Positions 17,868-25,803 of a stretch of DNA of 64,000 bases are shown here, in pieces. Position 1 is the stretch's first letter; every line of letters starts with the position of its first letter. This DNA comes from Actinomycetota bacterium. Its GTDB lineage: Bacteria; Actinomycetota; Thermoleophilia; Solirubrobacterales; 70-9. The notes below the pieces were generated by a model, which made no database searches, was not told the DNA's origin, and saw nothing but the letters and a program-made list of their open reading frames with translations. The stretch lies in NCBI GenBank assembly GCA_018268675.1, contig JAFDWB010000077.1, positions 1-64,000 of the forward strand. Reading direction: 5' to 3'. The position numbers and the translations under genes were made by a program.

Positions 17868-18770
17868 ATGAGCGATGGGAGCGAAAGGGTCACGGCCCTC
17901 GGCAGACGGTCGTGCCTCTCGGTCCCCGGGTCTTCCTCGAGGAAGCTCGAGAAGGCCGCGGCACTGGCCGCCGACGAGTTCGTGCTCGACCTCGAGGACG
18001 CGGTCGCCGCGGCGGAGAAGGCCGACGCGCGGCGGGGCGTCGTCGATTTCCTCGCCGGCGGCGGGCTGAACGGCCGCGGGGTGGCGGTCCGGGTCAACGC
18101 GCTCGGGTCGCCCTGGTTCGAGGAGGACGTGAGGGCGCTCGGGGCGCTGGCGCGGCGCCCGTTCTCGCTGGTCGTGCCGAAGGTGGAGGGGACGGCGGAG
18201 ATCGACGTCGTCGCCGGGCTGCTGGGGGAGGCGGAAGCGGACGACCGGGGCGAGCCGATCCGCGTCCAGGCATTGGTCGAGACCGCGGCCGGGGTCGCGC
18301 GGGCAGGCGCGATCGCGACCGCCTCCGAGCGCCTCGACGCGCTGATCATCGGTTATGCCGACCTTGCCGCCTCGCTCGGGCGCTCGCCGGCCCTCGCCCG
18401 CGACCCCGACAGCTGGCTGGCGGTGCAGGACGCGGTCCTGATCGCGGCGCGCGCGGCCGGCTGCCAGGCGATCGACGGGCCCTGGCTCGGGGTCGAGGTC
18501 GACGAGGGGTTCACGCGGGCGGCCCGGCGCGCCGCCGAGCTCGGCTTCGACGGCAAGTGGGCGATCCATCCCGCGCAGATCGACGCCCTGAACGCGCTCT
18601 TCACCCCCGACGAGGCCGAAGTCGACCGGGCCGAACGGGTCCTCGCCGCGCTCGACGAGGCGGCGCGGGCGGGCGCCGGCGCGGCCGCCCTCGACGGCGA
18701 GATGATCGACGAGGCACTTGCGGTCGGCGCCCGGCGGATCCTCGCCAAGGCACAGGGGTCGCGCGCGTGA
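17868..18770 (+). CDS. CitE-like CoA-ester lyase (malyl/beta-methylmalyl-CoA lyase candidate)
   Basis: HpcH/HpaI-CitE family enzyme, 300 residues, which reversibly splits beta-hydroxyacyl-CoA thioesters in a Mg-dependent TIM barrel. Motifs: CLSVPGSSSRKLEKA at the N-terminus, LDLEDAV (metal region), VRVNALGSPWFEED, the Glu in ALVETAAGV and the Asp in GYADLAASLG. It overlaps the MaoC gene by four bases and that gene overlaps a Mct-like CoA-transferase. This order points to malyl-CoA or beta-methylmalyl-CoA chemistry with glyoxylate rather than to citrate lyase, since no CitD/CitF is present. The specificity is inferred from context. Confidence 0.82.
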   Translation: MSDGSERVTALGRRSCLSVPGSSSRKLEKAAALAADEFVLDLEDAVAAAEKADARRGVVDFLAGGGLNGRGVAVRVNALGSPWFEEDVRALGALARRPFSLVVPKVEGTAEIDVVAGLLGEAEADDRGEPIRVQALVETAAGVARAGAIATASERLDALIIGYADLAASLGRSPALARDPDSWLAVQDAVLIAARAAGCQAIDGPWLGVEVDEGFTRAARRAAELGFDGKWAIHPAQIDALNALFTPDEAEVDRAERVLAALDEAARAGAGAAALDGEMIDEALAVGARRILAKAQGSRA

Positions 18771-19786
18771 GCGGGGCGCCGGCCATCGGGCGGGCCGCCA
18801 CCGAAGGCCCGTACTTCGAGGACCTCGAGGTCGGCCAGGTCGGCCCGGCGGCGCCGGCGCTGACCCTGACCGAGGGCCACGCCGCCCTCCACCAGGCGAT
18901 CCTCGGCGACCGCCTGCGCCTGGCGCTCGACGCCACGCTCGCCGCGCGGGTCTGCGGTGAGGGTGCGGCAATCGCGCACCCGGGCCTGGTCTGGGACGTC
19001 GCGATCGGCCAGTCGACGCTGCTCACCAGGCGGGTGATCGGCAACCTCTTCTACCGCGGGCTGGCGTTGCGCCGGGCGCCGCGGATCGGCGACACGCTCC
19101 GCACCGTCACCGAGGTCGTCGCCCTGCGCCAGAACCGCGCCAAGCCCGGGCGGGCGGCCACCGGCGTCGCCGCGCTCCACATCCGCACCGTCGACCAGGA
19201 AGAGCGCCCGGTCCTCGACTTCTGGCGCGCCGCGATGCTGCCGCTGCGCGATCCCGCCGGGGAGACCGGCCACGCCGACGACCTGGCCGCGGTCGGCGGC
19301 GAGCTCGAGGGGGCGACGCTCGCGGCGCCCTTCGCCGGCTGGGACCTCGCCGCCTACCGCGAGCTCGTCCCCGGCCCGCACTTCGCCGACCTCCAGGCGC
19401 CGCGCACCTGGGCGGTCGAGGGTGGCGACGTGGTCAGCTCGGCGCCGGAGCTCGCCCGGCTCTCGCTCAACGTCGCCGGCACCCACCACGACGCCGCCGC
19501 GGGCGGCCACGGGCAGCGCCTCGTCTACGGCGGCCACACGATCGGCATCGCCGCCGCCCAGCTCACCCGCGCGCTGCCGAGCCTCGTCTCGATCGTCGCC
19601 TGGCACTCGTGCGACCACCTCGGCCCGGTCTTCGAGGGCGACACCCTGCGCAGCGAGGTCGAGCTCGAGCGGGCCGAGCCGCTGCCGGGCGGCGGCCTCG
19701 TCCACCTCCGCTCGCGGGTCCGCGCCGACCGCGACGCCGCCCCCGCCGAGGTGCTCGACTGGCGCCTGATCGGACTGCTGGCGTGA
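18767..19786 (+). CDS. MaoC-type hydratase (mesaconyl-CoA hydratase candidate)
   Basis: Two-hotdog MaoC-like enoyl-CoA hydratase, 339 residues, close to the length of mesaconyl-C1-CoA hydratases (Mch/MeaC). The first hotdog contains GLVWDVAIGQST and LFYRGLALRRAPRIGDTL; the second contains LNVAGTHHDAAAG, YGGHTIGIAAAQL and WHSCDHLGPVFEGDTL. Such an enzyme adds water to mesaconyl-CoA to give beta-methylmalyl-CoA. The GTG start overlaps the lyase stop (GTGA) and its own stop overlaps the next GTG. Family assignment is secure; the exact substrate is inferred from neighbours. Confidence 0.82.
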   Translation: MSGAPAIGRAATEGPYFEDLEVGQVGPAAPALTLTEGHAALHQAILGDRLRLALDATLAARVCGEGAAIAHPGLVWDVAIGQSTLLTRRVIGNLFYRGLALRRAPRIGDTLRTVTEVVALRQNRAKPGRAATGVAALHIRTVDQEERPVLDFWRAAMLPLRDPAGETGHADDLAAVGGELEGATLAAPFAGWDLAAYRELVPGPHFADLQAPRTWAVEGGDVVSSAPELARLSLNVAGTHHDAAAGGHGQRLVYGGHTIGIAAAQLTRALPSLVSIVAWHSCDHLGPVFEGDTLRSEVELERAEPLPGGGLVHLRSRVRADRDAAPAEVLDWRLIGLLA

Positions 19787-21006
19787 GCGGCGGGGTGCTG
19801 GCCGGGCTGCGCGTGGTCGAGGGATCGGCCTTCGTCGCGGCGCCGCTCGGCGGGATGACGCTGGCCCAGCTCGGTGCCGACGTGATCCGCTTCGACCAGA
19901 TCGGCGGCGGCCTCGACCAGCACCGCTGGCCGCTCGCCGCCGACGGCCAGAGCCTCTTCTGGGCGGGCCTCAACAAGGGCAAGCGCTCGATCCAGATCGA
20001 CCTCCACGGCGAGGAGGGGCGCGAGCTGGCGCGCGACCTGATCGCCGCGAGCGGCGCCGAGGCGGGCCTCTTCCTGACCAACTTCCCGGCCCGCGGCTGG
20101 CTCTCCTACGAGCGCCTGCGCGAGGCCCGCGAGGACCTGATCATGGTCGCCCTGACCGGCAACCCGGACGGCTCGAGCGAGGTCGACTACACGGTCAACC
20201 CGGCGACCGGCTTCCCCTGGGCGACCGGGCCGCGCAACCTCGCCGAGCCGCTCAACTCGGTGCTGCCGGCCTGGGACGTGGCGATGGGGACGCTCGCCGC
20301 GGTCGGCCTGCTCGCCGCCGAGCGCCGGCGTACCCGCACCGGCGAGGGCCAGCTGGTCCGCCTCTCGCTGTCGGACGTCGCCTTCGCGATGGTCGGCAAC
20401 CTCGGCCGGATCGCCGAGGCGACGCTCGGCGGCCGCGACCAGCCGAAGGACGGCAACTACCTCTACGGCGCCTTCGGCCACGACTTCGAGACGCGCGAGG
20501 GCCGCCGGGTGATGGTCGTCGCGCTGACCGCGCGCCAGTGGCAGGCGCTCCAGGACGCCACCGGGATCGCCGAGGCCTGCCGCGGGGTCGAGGCGGCGAC
20601 CGGCCACGACCTCTCCACCGAGACCGGCCGCTTCGAGGCGCGCGACCTGATCGCGGCGCTCCTGCGCCCCTGGTTCGCGGCCCGCGACCTGGCCGAGATC
20701 CGCACCGTCTTCGAGGGCACCGGCGTCTCCTGGGGCCCCTACCAGACATTCCGCCAGCTGGTCGAGGAGGACCCCCGCGTCTCCACCGCCAACCCGATGT
20801 TCGAGCCGGTCGAGCACCCCGGCGTCGGCACCTACCTGATGCCCGCCTCGCCGCTCGACCTCTCCCTCGACGGGCGCCTCCCGGTCCGCCGCGCGCCGCG
20901 CCTGGGCGAGCACACCGACGAGGTCCTCGCCGACGTGCTCGGCCTCGGGGAGACCGAGATCGGTCGGCTGCACGACCGTGGCCTGGTCGCCGGCTCTTCG
21001 CAGTGA
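19783..21006 (+). CDS. mct: class III CoA-transferase, mesaconyl-CoA C1-C4 transferase-like
   Basis: CaiB/BaiF family enzyme of 407 residues, the length typical of Mct (2-methylfumaryl-CoA isomerase), which moves CoA from C1 to C4 of mesaconate. Residues about 7-40 (VVEGSAFVAAPLGGMTLAQLGADVIRFD, given here as its parts VAAPLGGMTL and GADVIRFD) and FWAGLNKGKRSI, FLTNFPARGWLSY and DYTVNPATGFPWATGP match what I recall of that subgroup. The class III catalytic Asp position is occupied by Asn or Asp in different relatives and needs alignment. It is the third gene of the triad, coupled by a GTGA overlap. Confidence 0.8.
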   Translation: MSGGVLAGLRVVEGSAFVAAPLGGMTLAQLGADVIRFDQIGGGLDQHRWPLAADGQSLFWAGLNKGKRSIQIDLHGEEGRELARDLIAASGAEAGLFLTNFPARGWLSYERLREAREDLIMVALTGNPDGSSEVDYTVNPATGFPWATGPRNLAEPLNSVLPAWDVAMGTLAAVGLLAAERRRTRTGEGQLVRLSLSDVAFAMVGNLGRIAEATLGGRDQPKDGNYLYGAFGHDFETREGRRVMVVALTARQWQALQDATGIAEACRGVEAATGHDLSTETGRFEARDLIAALLRPWFAARDLAEIRTVFEGTGVSWGPYQTFRQLVEEDPRVSTANPMFEPVEHPGVGTYLMPASPLDLSLDGRLPVRRAPRLGEHTDEVLADVLGLGETEIGRLHDRGLVAGSSQ

Positions 21007-21013
21007 CGGTGCC

Positions 21014-21388
21014 ATGCACCGGGTCGTCGACGCGATGAACGTGATCGGGTCGCGCCCGGACGGTTGGTGGCGCGATCGCGACGGGGCAATCGAGCGCCTG
21101 GTGGGCCGGCTGGAGCGCTGGGCCCTGCGGAGCGGGGAGAGGGTGACGGTGATGCTCGAGCGCGAGCCGCGCCAGGCCCTCCGGGCGGAGGGCGTCGAGG
21201 TCGCCTGGGCGCGCGCCGGTGGTGCCGACGCCGCCGACCGCGAGATCCTCGCCCGGCTCGGCGAGTGGCTGGCCGACGAGAAGGTGGTCGTGGTCACCTC
21301 CGACCGGGACCTGGCGAGGAAGGCCCGCGCCGCCGGCGCCGAGATCGCGCCCAGCCGCCCCTTTCGCGCCGCGCTCGACTCCCTCTGA
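21014..21388 (+). CDS. YacP-like NYN domain protein
   Basis: PIN-like NYN ribonuclease fold, 124 residues. The opening RVVDAMNVIGSRPDGWW carries the first catalytic Asp and the N of the family; DAADREILARL and VVVTSDRDLARKARAAGAEI carry the later acidic residues. Homologues are thought to process RNA and are close to YacP/Rae1, which in Bacillus cleaves mRNA on the ribosome. It starts seven bases after mct and may be cotranscribed with it by accident of position. Confidence 0.8.
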   Translation: MHRVVDAMNVIGSRPDGWWRDRDGAIERLVGRLERWALRSGERVTVMLEREPRQALRAEGVEVAWARAGGADAADREILARLGEWLADEKVVVVTSDRDLARKARAAGAEIAPSRPFRAALDSL

Positions 21389-21396
21389 CCCGGGGC

Positions 21397-21402
21397 TAGG
21401 AT
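21397..21402 (+). promoter_or_regulatory. leaderless-type -10 element for the DUF2277 gene
   Basis: TAGGAT stands six bases before the ATG at 21409. Confidence 0.5.
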
Positions 21403-21408
21403 CGGGGC

Positions 21409-21678
21409 ATGTGCAGAAACATCAGGACCCTCCACAATTTCGATCCACCCGCGACCGCCGACGAGGTTCACGCCTCCGCCCTCCAGTACGTGCGCAAGAT
21501 CAGCGGCTCCACCAAGCCCTCGCAGGCGAACGCCTCCGCCTTCGAGGAGGCCGTGGCCGCGGTCGAGGCCGCGACCCGGAGGCTGCTCGACCAACTGGTC
21601 ACCGCCGCGCCGCCGAAGAACCGCGAGGTCGAGGCCGCCAAGGCCCGCGCGCGCTCGGAACGCCGCTTCGCCGCCTAG
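21409..21678 (+). CDS. DUF2277 family protein
   Basis: An 89-residue protein with the diagnostic DUF2277 opening MCRNIRTLHNFDPPAT and the LQYVRKISG segment, followed by a helical tail. Function unknown; the family is widespread in actinobacteria and other soil bacteria as a single small gene. An invariant Cys at position 2 is present. There is no credible operon partner. Confidence 0.9.
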   Translation: MCRNIRTLHNFDPPATADEVHASALQYVRKISGSTKPSQANASAFEEAVAAVEAATRRLLDQLVTAAPPKNREVEAAKARARSERRFAA

Positions 21679-21829
21679 GCCGAGCTCCTCGCGCGCGTCG
21701 CCTCGACGTTCGTCGGCCGAGCGACCCGTCTCGCATCGAGGATTACGATCATCGGATGGCCCAGCCACCCGCCGCGTTCCGTCGCCGCGGAATCTTCCTG
21801 CCCGAGCGCTCCCTGCATCGGGTCTGACG

Positions 21830-21940
21830 GTGAACCGGGAGGAGATCATCGCCGCCCTTCGCGCCCTCGCGGCCGAGCTCGAGAGCCGCGGCGTCAGCGC
21901 CGAGATGTATGTGGTTCGAGGAGCTATTGGGCAGGGTTGA
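21830..21940 (+). pseudogene. truncated nucleotidyltransferase-like remnant (DUF6036 type)
   Basis: A 36-codon frame beginning at a GTG reads REEIIAALRALAAELESRG then SAEMYVVRGAIGQG and stops. Its first 30 residues look like the N-terminus of MNT/DUF6036-like nucleotidyltransferases, in which the text continues VVGGAAMAL and goes on for 150 residues or more. Here the GG motif is RG and a stop follows, so I read it as a decayed antitoxin-type gene cut off by a deletion just before the MTHFR-like gene. No other gene is seen in 21679-21959. Confidence 0.55.
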
Positions 21941-21959
21941 CTCGGTTACGGTTCCGCGC

Positions 21960-22880
21960 GTGAATCTGCACCGGAGCATCGCTGTTCGGTCGGGCGAGCT
22001 CCTGCTCTTCGCGGTGACGCCGCCGCGGCTGACCACCAGCCGGCAGGAGGCCGCGGAGATCGCCCGCGTCACCCTGGAGCGGTTGCGGTCGCTGCCGATC
22101 GACGGCCTCGTCCTCTACGACATCGACGACGAAGGCGACCGCAACCCCGACGAGCGGCCGTTCCCGTTCCTGCCGACGATGGACCCGGCCGAGTATCTCG
22201 TCCGTGATCTTGTCGATCTGGAGGTCCCCGCCGTCGTCTACCGCGCGGTGGGCAAGTACCGGGAGGATCGTCTCCGCTCCTGGTTGGAGGAGCAGGATCC
22301 GTCGCGGGCGCTGGCGGTGTTCGTCGGGTCCTCCTCGCGCGAGAAGACCGTTCTCACCTCGCTCGCCCGCGCCTACGAGTTGCGCGACGAGGTGCAACCA
22401 GGGCTGCCGCTCGGCGGGGTCGCGATCGCCGAGCGACACGCGCGCCAGGGCGACGAGCATCTGCGGCTGATCGCGAAGCAGGAGGCGGGCTGCTCCTTCT
22501 TCATCACGCAGATCGTCTACGACGTCAACGCGGCGAAGAACCTGATCTCCGATTACCACCACGAGTGCGCCGTGCGGGCGCTCGCGCCGGTGCCGATCAT
22601 CCTCAGCTTCTCGGTCTGCGGGTCGCTCAAGACCCTCGAGTTCCTCCGCTGGCTCGGCGTGACCGTGCCGCGGTGGATCGAGAACGAGCTGCGCTACGCC
22701 GACGACACCCTCGATGCCTCCTACGAGCAGGCGGTCGCGACGGCTGTCGACCTGATCGCGTTCTGCCGCCGGCTCGGGGTCCCCTTCGGGCTCAACGTCG
22801 AGAGCGTCTCGATCCGCAAGGTCGAGATCGAGGCCTCGGTCCGGCTTGCCGCCCGGCTCGGAGCCGCGCTGCGCCGCTGA
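21960..22880 (+). CDS. methylenetetrahydrofolate reductase-like protein
   Basis: FAD-linked TIM-barrel protein related to MTHFR, 306 residues from the GTG at 21960; 17 further upstream codons are open but overlap the remnant gene. Key segments are LVLYDIDDEGDRNPDERPFP, VYRAVGKY, GGVAIAERHARQGDEHLRL, then AKQEAGCSFFITQIVYD, the last typical of MTHFR barrels, and FGLNVESVSIRKVEIEASV near the C-terminus. True MetF enzymes differ in the N-terminal part, so this is a separate subfamily whose substrate is not established. Confidence 0.78.
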   Translation: MNLHRSIAVRSGELLLFAVTPPRLTTSRQEAAEIARVTLERLRSLPIDGLVLYDIDDEGDRNPDERPFPFLPTMDPAEYLVRDLVDLEVPAVVYRAVGKYREDRLRSWLEEQDPSRALAVFVGSSSREKTVLTSLARAYELRDEVQPGLPLGGVAIAERHARQGDEHLRLIAKQEAGCSFFITQIVYDVNAAKNLISDYHHECAVRALAPVPIILSFSVCGSLKTLEFLRWLGVTVPRWIENELRYADDTLDASYEQAVATAVDLIAFCRRLGVPFGLNVESVSIRKVEIEASVRLAARLGAALRR

Positions 22881-22923
22881 GGCGCGGGCGGCTCGACGCG
22901 CTCCTGCGGGTCAGGGCAGGCCC

Positions 22924-22985
22924 ATGTCAACGCGCGTGGCAGCGAGACGATGTCGACGTACGTGGCGAAAGGCGATGTCGACGCG
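22924..22985. repeat. three tandem imperfect direct repeats
   Basis: ATGTCAACGCGCGTGGC at 22924, ATGTCGACGTACGTGGC at 22950 and ATGTCGACGCGGGCGCC at 22975 recur at 26 and 25 base intervals. They lie in the 223-base gap before the antitoxin-sulfatase pair. They could be operator sites or the relic of a small duplication; no gene is visible in the gap. Confidence 0.5.
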
Positions 22986-23103
22986 GGCGCCCCCTGAGTC
23001 TGCAGCACAGGATTGCACTCACCGGGGATTCATCAACGCGGTGTTTGCTCCAGCTGCAGGTGGCGACGGCGCCGCCTGGACCCAACGCGATCGAGAGGAA
23101 AAG

Positions 23104-23349
23104 ATGGCGATCGGCGACACCTTGAAAGGGCTGAGCAAGAAAGCTCGCGACGAGGCGGCTGGACACAAGGACGAGTTGAAAAAAGCCGTCGAGAAGGCCG
23201 AGGCAATGGCCGACAAGCAGACCAAGGGCAAGTACCACGACAAGATCGAACAGGCGGGCGCGAAGGCGGACCAGTACATCGACGGCCTGCCCGCCCCCGA
23301 GGGCGGATCCGAACCGACGAAGGAAGCGGGGCCAGACAAGGCCGCATGA
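23104..23349 (+). CDS. MT0933/Rv0909-like antitoxin family protein
   Basis: An 81-residue, Lys/Glu/Asp-rich, helical protein: MAIGDTLKGLSKKARDEA, then repeated helices ending HDKIEQAGAKADQYIDG. This pattern matches the family annotated as antitoxin (MT0933-like), in which the KYxDKIxxAxxKADxxID segment is typical. A toxin partner is not adjacent: the next gene is a sulfatase whose ATG overlaps this stop (ATGA). The antitoxin name is therefore only a family label; a cell-envelope or stress role is equally possible. Confidence 0.72.
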   Translation: MAIGDTLKGLSKKARDEAAGHKDELKKAVEKAEAMADKQTKGKYHDKIEQAGAKADQYIDGLPAPEGGSEPTKEAGPDKAA

Positions 23350-25046
23350 CGACAGGGTTCCGCCGCTCCCTGCTGCTCGGGGTGACGGCGTCCTGGCTGG
23401 TCCTGGCCTGGACCGCGCAGCCGGCATCGGCGCGTGGACCGCGACCGGCGCAGGCGACGACGAGCAGGCCGAACGTCGTCGTCATCCAACTCGACGACAT
23501 GATCGTCTCGGATCTCTACGCCCGGTATCTGGCCTCGGCCGGGGTCGAAAGACCGAGGTGGTGGGGCCGGCTGCGGTGGAACTGGTGGGATCCGTCTTCC
23601 TACCGTCGACACTGGGAGCCGGTCCTGCCGAACATCCGCAGGCTGCTCATCGACAAGGGCTCGACCTTCGCCCGTTACTACGCGTCCGAGCCCCTCTGCT
23701 GCCCATCCCGGGCCGCGCTGCTCACCGGGCGCTACGCCCACGACAACAGCGTCCAGAACAACGGCGGCGAGCGCCGCGGCTTCGAAGCGTTCGAGCGGCA
23801 CGATTACCACAACAACCTGGCGGTCTGGCTCGAGCGAGCGGGCTACTACACGATCCACGTCGGCAAGTTCCTCAACGGCTACGAATCGAACCCTCCCACG
23901 CCGCCACCGGGCTGGCGCGACTGGCTGACGCTCGCCTCGAACCACAGCGACGGTGACTACTACGGTTACACGCTCAACGAAAACGGGACGGTGAGCGCCC
24001 CCTACGGCAGTCCGACCTACCTGCCCAAGGACCCGCGCAGCTGTCACGGTCAGCGTTCGGCCAGGTGCAAATACGTGACCGACGTGCTGACCCGGAAGGC
24101 GCTGCGGGCGATGGAAACCGCGCCGCGCTCACGGCCCTTCTACCTGCAGATCGACTACACGGCCCCGCACGTCGACGGTCGGGGTGAATTCGGCCCCGAA
24201 CCGCCGACCCGCTACACCGGCATGCTGCCGGGGATCAGCGTGCCGCGGGTGCCGGGGTTCAACGAAGCGAGCATGGCGGACAAGCCCGCCTTCCTGCGCG
24301 GGTTGCCGCTCTTGACCGCGCCGCAGATCGCCGGCATCCGCCGGACGCGCGAACTGCGCCTGGAGTCCGAGCGGGGCGTCGACGACGGCGTCAAGCGGTT
24401 GTTCGCGATGCTGGCACGGCTGGGGCGGCTGCGGAACACCTACGTGTTTCTCACCTCCGACAACGGTTGGTTCCAGGGTGAGCATCGGCTGGCGCAGGGC
24501 AAGTTCCTGCCGTTCGAGCCCTCGACCCACATGCCCCTGCTGGTCCGCGGCCCCGGCATCCCGGCCGGCAGCACCTCCCAGCAGCTGGCCGCCAACGTCG
24601 ATCTGGCGCCGACGATCCTGCAGATCGCGCACGCTCGCCCGAATCGCACCCTCGACGGGATCAGCCTGCTGCCCTACGCCAAGGATCCACACCACACCGT
24701 GCGGCGGGCGGTCCTGCTCGAGGGCTTCACCCGTGGCAAGGGCCTGCAGACACCGCGGGGGCCGGGCGGGGCGCCGCCCGTCGCCTACGAGGGTATCCGG
24801 GTGGGACCGTACAAGTACATCAAGTACTCGTTCGGGCCGGTCGAACTGTATGACATCACCCGTGATCCTTACGAGGTCCACTCCCTCGCCCACGACCCGC
24901 GCTACCACACCGTGGAATCTTGGCTTGGCGCGCACCTCAGGCGGCTCGAAGAGTGTGAAGGAGCGAGCTGTCACATGACGGTGGGCGCGATCCCGCGGCC
25001 GGGAACGTCGCCCCGCGCCCACAGAGAGCGATCCCGGGTTGGCTAG
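23346..25046 (+). CDS. secreted sulfatase (arylsulfatase family)
   Basis: Alkaline-phosphatase-fold sulfatase of 566 residues with a signal peptide (SLLLGVTASWLVLAW, cleavage near ASA/RG). The metal-binding start is NVVVIQLDDM with the paired Asp. The formylglycine motif is C-x-P-S-R in CCPSRAALLTGR at about residue 118, so activation by a formylglycine-generating enzyme is expected. Later motifs are HVGKFLNGY (Lys/His), TSDNGW and GKFLPFE. It would cleave sulfate esters outside the cell. It overlaps the preceding gene by four bases. Confidence 0.9.
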   Translation: MTTGFRRSLLLGVTASWLVLAWTAQPASARGPRPAQATTSRPNVVVIQLDDMIVSDLYARYLASAGVERPRWWGRLRWNWWDPSSYRRHWEPVLPNIRRLLIDKGSTFARYYASEPLCCPSRAALLTGRYAHDNSVQNNGGERRGFEAFERHDYHNNLAVWLERAGYYTIHVGKFLNGYESNPPTPPPGWRDWLTLASNHSDGDYYGYTLNENGTVSAPYGSPTYLPKDPRSCHGQRSARCKYVTDVLTRKALRAMETAPRSRPFYLQIDYTAPHVDGRGEFGPEPPTRYTGMLPGISVPRVPGFNEASMADKPAFLRGLPLLTAPQIAGIRRTRELRLESERGVDDGVKRLFAMLARLGRLRNTYVFLTSDNGWFQGEHRLAQGKFLPFEPSTHMPLLVRGPGIPAGSTSQQLAANVDLAPTILQIAHARPNRTLDGISLLPYAKDPHHTVRRAVLLEGFTRGKGLQTPRGPGGAPPVAYEGIRVGPYKYIKYSFGPVELYDITRDPYEVHSLAHDPRYHTVESWLGAHLRRLEECEGASCHMTVGAIPRPGTSPRAHRERSRVG

Positions 25047-25050
25047 GTCG

Positions 25051-25506
25051 ATGGCGCGCCGCCGCGGCGGCCTCCGGGCGATCGCGCCGGCGTTGCTCGC
25101 CGCCCTGGCGATCGCGGGTTGCGGCACCGACGCGATCGCGACCCCGACGACCCCGCCGTTGAGCCGGGCCCAGTTCGTGGCCGGGGCCGACGCGATCTGC
25201 AAGCGCTCCGGACAGCGCCAGAACCTCGCCGCCCAGAACCGGTTCCGCGGCCGGGAACCGACCGCGGCCCAGATCGCCGGCTTCACCCAGGAAGTCGCGA
25301 TCCCCGGCATGGAAGCCCAGGTCCGGGCCCTGCGGAGCCTGAACTTCTCCTCCCCGACCGTGACCAAGATCCTGGACCTCGCCGAAACCGACCTCCACCG
25401 CGTCCAGGCCGACCCGGCCCTGCTCGCGGGCGCCCGCAACCCGTTCGCCGACTTCGCGCGCCTGGCCCATTCCTACGGCCTGACCGCCTGCGCCCCCGCG
25501 GGGTAG
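25051..25506 (+). CDS. hypothetical lipoprotein
   Basis: A 151-residue exported protein with a basic start, hydrophobic core (APALLAALAIAG) and lipobox IAGC followed by G, so the Cys at about residue 24 is probably lipidated. The mature part is helical (FVAGADAICKRSGQRQNLAA and AQIAGFTQEVAIPGMEAQ), a pattern shared by many small actinobacterial lipoproteins with two conserved cysteines (ICK and TAC near the end). I use the ATG at 25051; a TTG at 25039 would overlap the sulfatase. Function unknown. Confidence 0.75.
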   Translation: MARRRGGLRAIAPALLAALAIAGCGTDAIATPTTPPLSRAQFVAGADAICKRSGQRQNLAAQNRFRGREPTAAQIAGFTQEVAIPGMEAQVRALRSLNFSSPTVTKILDLAETDLHRVQADPALLAGARNPFADFARLAHSYGLTACAPAG

Positions 25507-25534
25507 GTTGAAGAGGAAATCCCCGAGCGAAGAG

Positions 25535-25720
25535 CTAGTCCTCGTCTTCGATCGAGACGATGTGGGCGGCATTGACGAAGACCATCTCGTCCTTGCCGGC
25601 GAGCTTCAGGTCGACGATCGGGACGGCGCGCCCGGCGACGCGGACGACTTCCTCGTCGACTTTCTTGGCGCTCACCTCGACCTCGAGCTTGCGTTTGTCG
25701 CTGGTGCGGATGATCGCCAT
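25535..25720 (-). CDS. small hypothetical protein under a SigB-like promoter
   Basis: A 61-residue, mostly beta-strand protein (MAIIRTSDKRKLEVEVSAKK, ending FVNAAHIVSIEDED). I do not recognise it. Support for a real gene: codon pattern, an ATG located nine bases from GGGTAT (25730-25735, minus strand) that is itself 15 bases from GATT, and a divergent partner gene with the same promoter type. It would be leaderless. The acidic tail and short strands suggest a small barrel-like fold. Confidence 0.6.
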   Translation of the reverse strand: MAIIRTSDKRKLEVEVSAKKVDEEVVRVAGRAVPIVDLKLAGKDEMVFVNAAHIVSIEDED

Positions 25721-25729
25721 GCGACCGGG

Positions 25730-25770
25730 ATACCCGCTGCGCCGCGGGTGAATCGGCGAGCCCGGGGTAC
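25730..25770. promoter_or_regulatory. divergent SigB/SigF-type promoters with abutting -35 boxes
   Basis: Plus strand: GGGT (25746-25749), 15 bases, GGGTAC (25765-25770), driving the microprotein at 25804, which also has GAAAGGAG at 25788-25795. Minus strand: GATT (25754-25751), 15 bases, GGGTAT (25735-25730), nine bases before the 61-residue gene. Both match the actinobacterial SigB pattern GNNT-N14-16-GGGTAC/T, and the two -35 boxes are separated by one base. Confidence 0.65.
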
Positions 25771-25803
25771 CAGGGCGTTCGTCCAGAGAAAGGAGAACAC
25801 ACC

